NCBI GenBank assembly: GCA_016870945.1
Contig: VGAH01000007.1
Location: 1 to 21,872, forward strand
DNA from: Actinomycetota bacterium
GTDB lineage: Bacteria > Actinomycetota > Actinomycetes > S36-B12 > UBA5976
Direction of reading: 5' to 3'
Length of the DNA: 21,872 nucleotides
Of this stretch, positions 21,215 through 21,872 are shown one piece after another (position 1 is the stretch's first letter; every line of letters begins with the position of its first letter). The notes under the pieces were generated by a model that saw nothing but the letters and a program-made list of their open reading frames with translations, was not told where the DNA came from and made no database searches. Position numbers and translations under genes: made by a program.

Positions 21215-21872
21215 CTTGAGCGGCACTTACGCCCAAGCTGGCGTCGACGTAGCTGCAGGTGATCGCGCGGTCGAGCTCTTGAAGCAGAAACTCCAAGTGA
21301 CATATGGCGAAAAAGTGATTGGTGGCTTGGGCGGTTTCGCTGCGGTCTATGACGCAGAAGCGCTGCGCGACATGCGTTCCCCACTCTTGGTGACAGCAAC
21401 GGACGGGGTCGGCACCAAAACTGAAGTTGCGCGCATGTTGGGTGAGTACGAAACGATTGGGCTAGATCTCGTCGCGATGATCGCAGATGACGTGGTGACT
21501 ACCGGGGCAAAGCCGTTGTTCATGACTGACTATCTAGCTGTTGGCAAGGTTCGCCCAGACGTGGTGGCTGCAATCGTTTCTGGCATACAAGCAGGCTGTG
21601 CTCAAATTGACTGCTTATTGGTTGGTGGTGAAACTGCAGAACACCCAGGGCTTATGGGTGTTGACGCTTTTGATCTGGCGGGGGCCATGACGGCTGTTGT
21701 CGAGCGTGACGAATTATTGGGCCCAAACAGAGTGCAAGCAGGCGATGCACTAATTGCGATTGGTTCTAGCGGAATTCATGCCAATGGCATGTCACTTGCA
21801 CGGTACGTGGTCTTTGAAAAATGTGGGTGGTCGGTAAATGACGTTTGGCCCGGGCTCAATGAGACTGTTGGT
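21207..21872 (+). CDS. purM: AIR synthetase (FGAM cyclo-ligase), N-terminal part
   Basis: PurM closes the imidazole ring of FGAM with ATP to give AIR (fifth step). The frame is open to the window end, so only the first 222 residues are seen. They include the N-terminal TYAQAGVDVAAGDRAVELL, the glycine loop IGGLGGFAAVYD, ATP-site TDGVGTKTEVA, DDVVTTGAKPLFMTDYLAVGK, VGGETAEHPG, and the later IGSSGIHANGMSLAR. The ATG at 21207 overlaps the purF stop by eight bases. A second ATG at 21211 is out of frame and closes at once. No ribosome site is seen, so coupling to purF is likely. Confidence 0.96.
   Translation, partial: MNDLSGTYAQAGVDVAAGDRAVELLKQKLQVTYGEKVIGGLGGFAAVYDAEALRDMRSPLLVTATDGVGTKTEVARMLGEYETIGLDLVAMIADDVVTTGAKPLFMTDYLAVGKVRPDVVAAIVSGIQAGCAQIDCLLVGGETAEHPGLMGVDAFDLAGAMTAVVERDELLGPNRVQAGDALIAIGSSGIHANGMSLARYVVFEKCGWSVNDVWPGLNETVG

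Overview
The window looks like chromosomal housekeeping DNA from a compact-genome actinomycete (Actinomycetota). The evidence is the dnaK-grpE-dnaJ-clpB chaperone run, the split PurS/PurQ/PurL synthetase, an iron-sulfur type PurF, a TrmH-family methylase next to pyrE, and many GTG/TTG starts. Base composition is moderate, in the low-to-mid 50s % GC by eye, well below typical Streptomyces or Mycobacterium. That would fit a free-living, possibly aquatic, small-genome actinobacterium. I cannot name the genus. I see no phage, insertion sequence, CRISPR array, tRNA or rRNA.

Layout: positions 1-4622 hold the end of dnaK, then grpE, dnaJ (a zinc-finger-less form) and clpB, tightly coupled, with no hspR. 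Positions 4671-7274 hold two exported proteins of unknown role: a membrane-anchored or secreted propeller-like protein, and a signal-peptide, proline-linker, jelly-roll-like protein. A 165-base spacer between them is rich in repeats. pyrE (minus strand) converges on the second with overlapping 3' ends. pyrE diverges from a TrmH-family RNA methyltransferase gene through only 24 bases. A renalase-like flavoprotein gene overlaps the methyltransferase gene.

From 9434 to the end is a purine biosynthesis cluster: purA-purD, purB-purC-(galE)-purS-purQ-purL, a PotD-like lipoprotein, then purF-purM (cut by the window end). Together these cover PRPP to phosphoribosylamine (PurF), GAR (PurD), FGAM (PurSQL), AIR (PurM), SAICAR (PurC), fumarate release (PurB) and the AMP branch (PurA, PurB). 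purN, purE, purK and purH are not here. Two genes without an obvious purine role, galE and the solute-binding lipoprotein, sit inside the cluster.

The most informative pattern is regulatory. Several genes with no Shine-Dalgarno sequence have a TANNNT element 6-8 bases before the start codon, as expected for leaderless mRNAs: the 4671 gene, pyrE, the methyltransferase gene, purA, the lipoprotein gene and purF. The pyrE/methyltransferase spacer packs two such elements back to back with overlapping -10 boxes. I found no clearly new defence or mobile system. The most open questions are the two exported proteins, the repeat-rich leader between them, and the two guests in the purine cluster.
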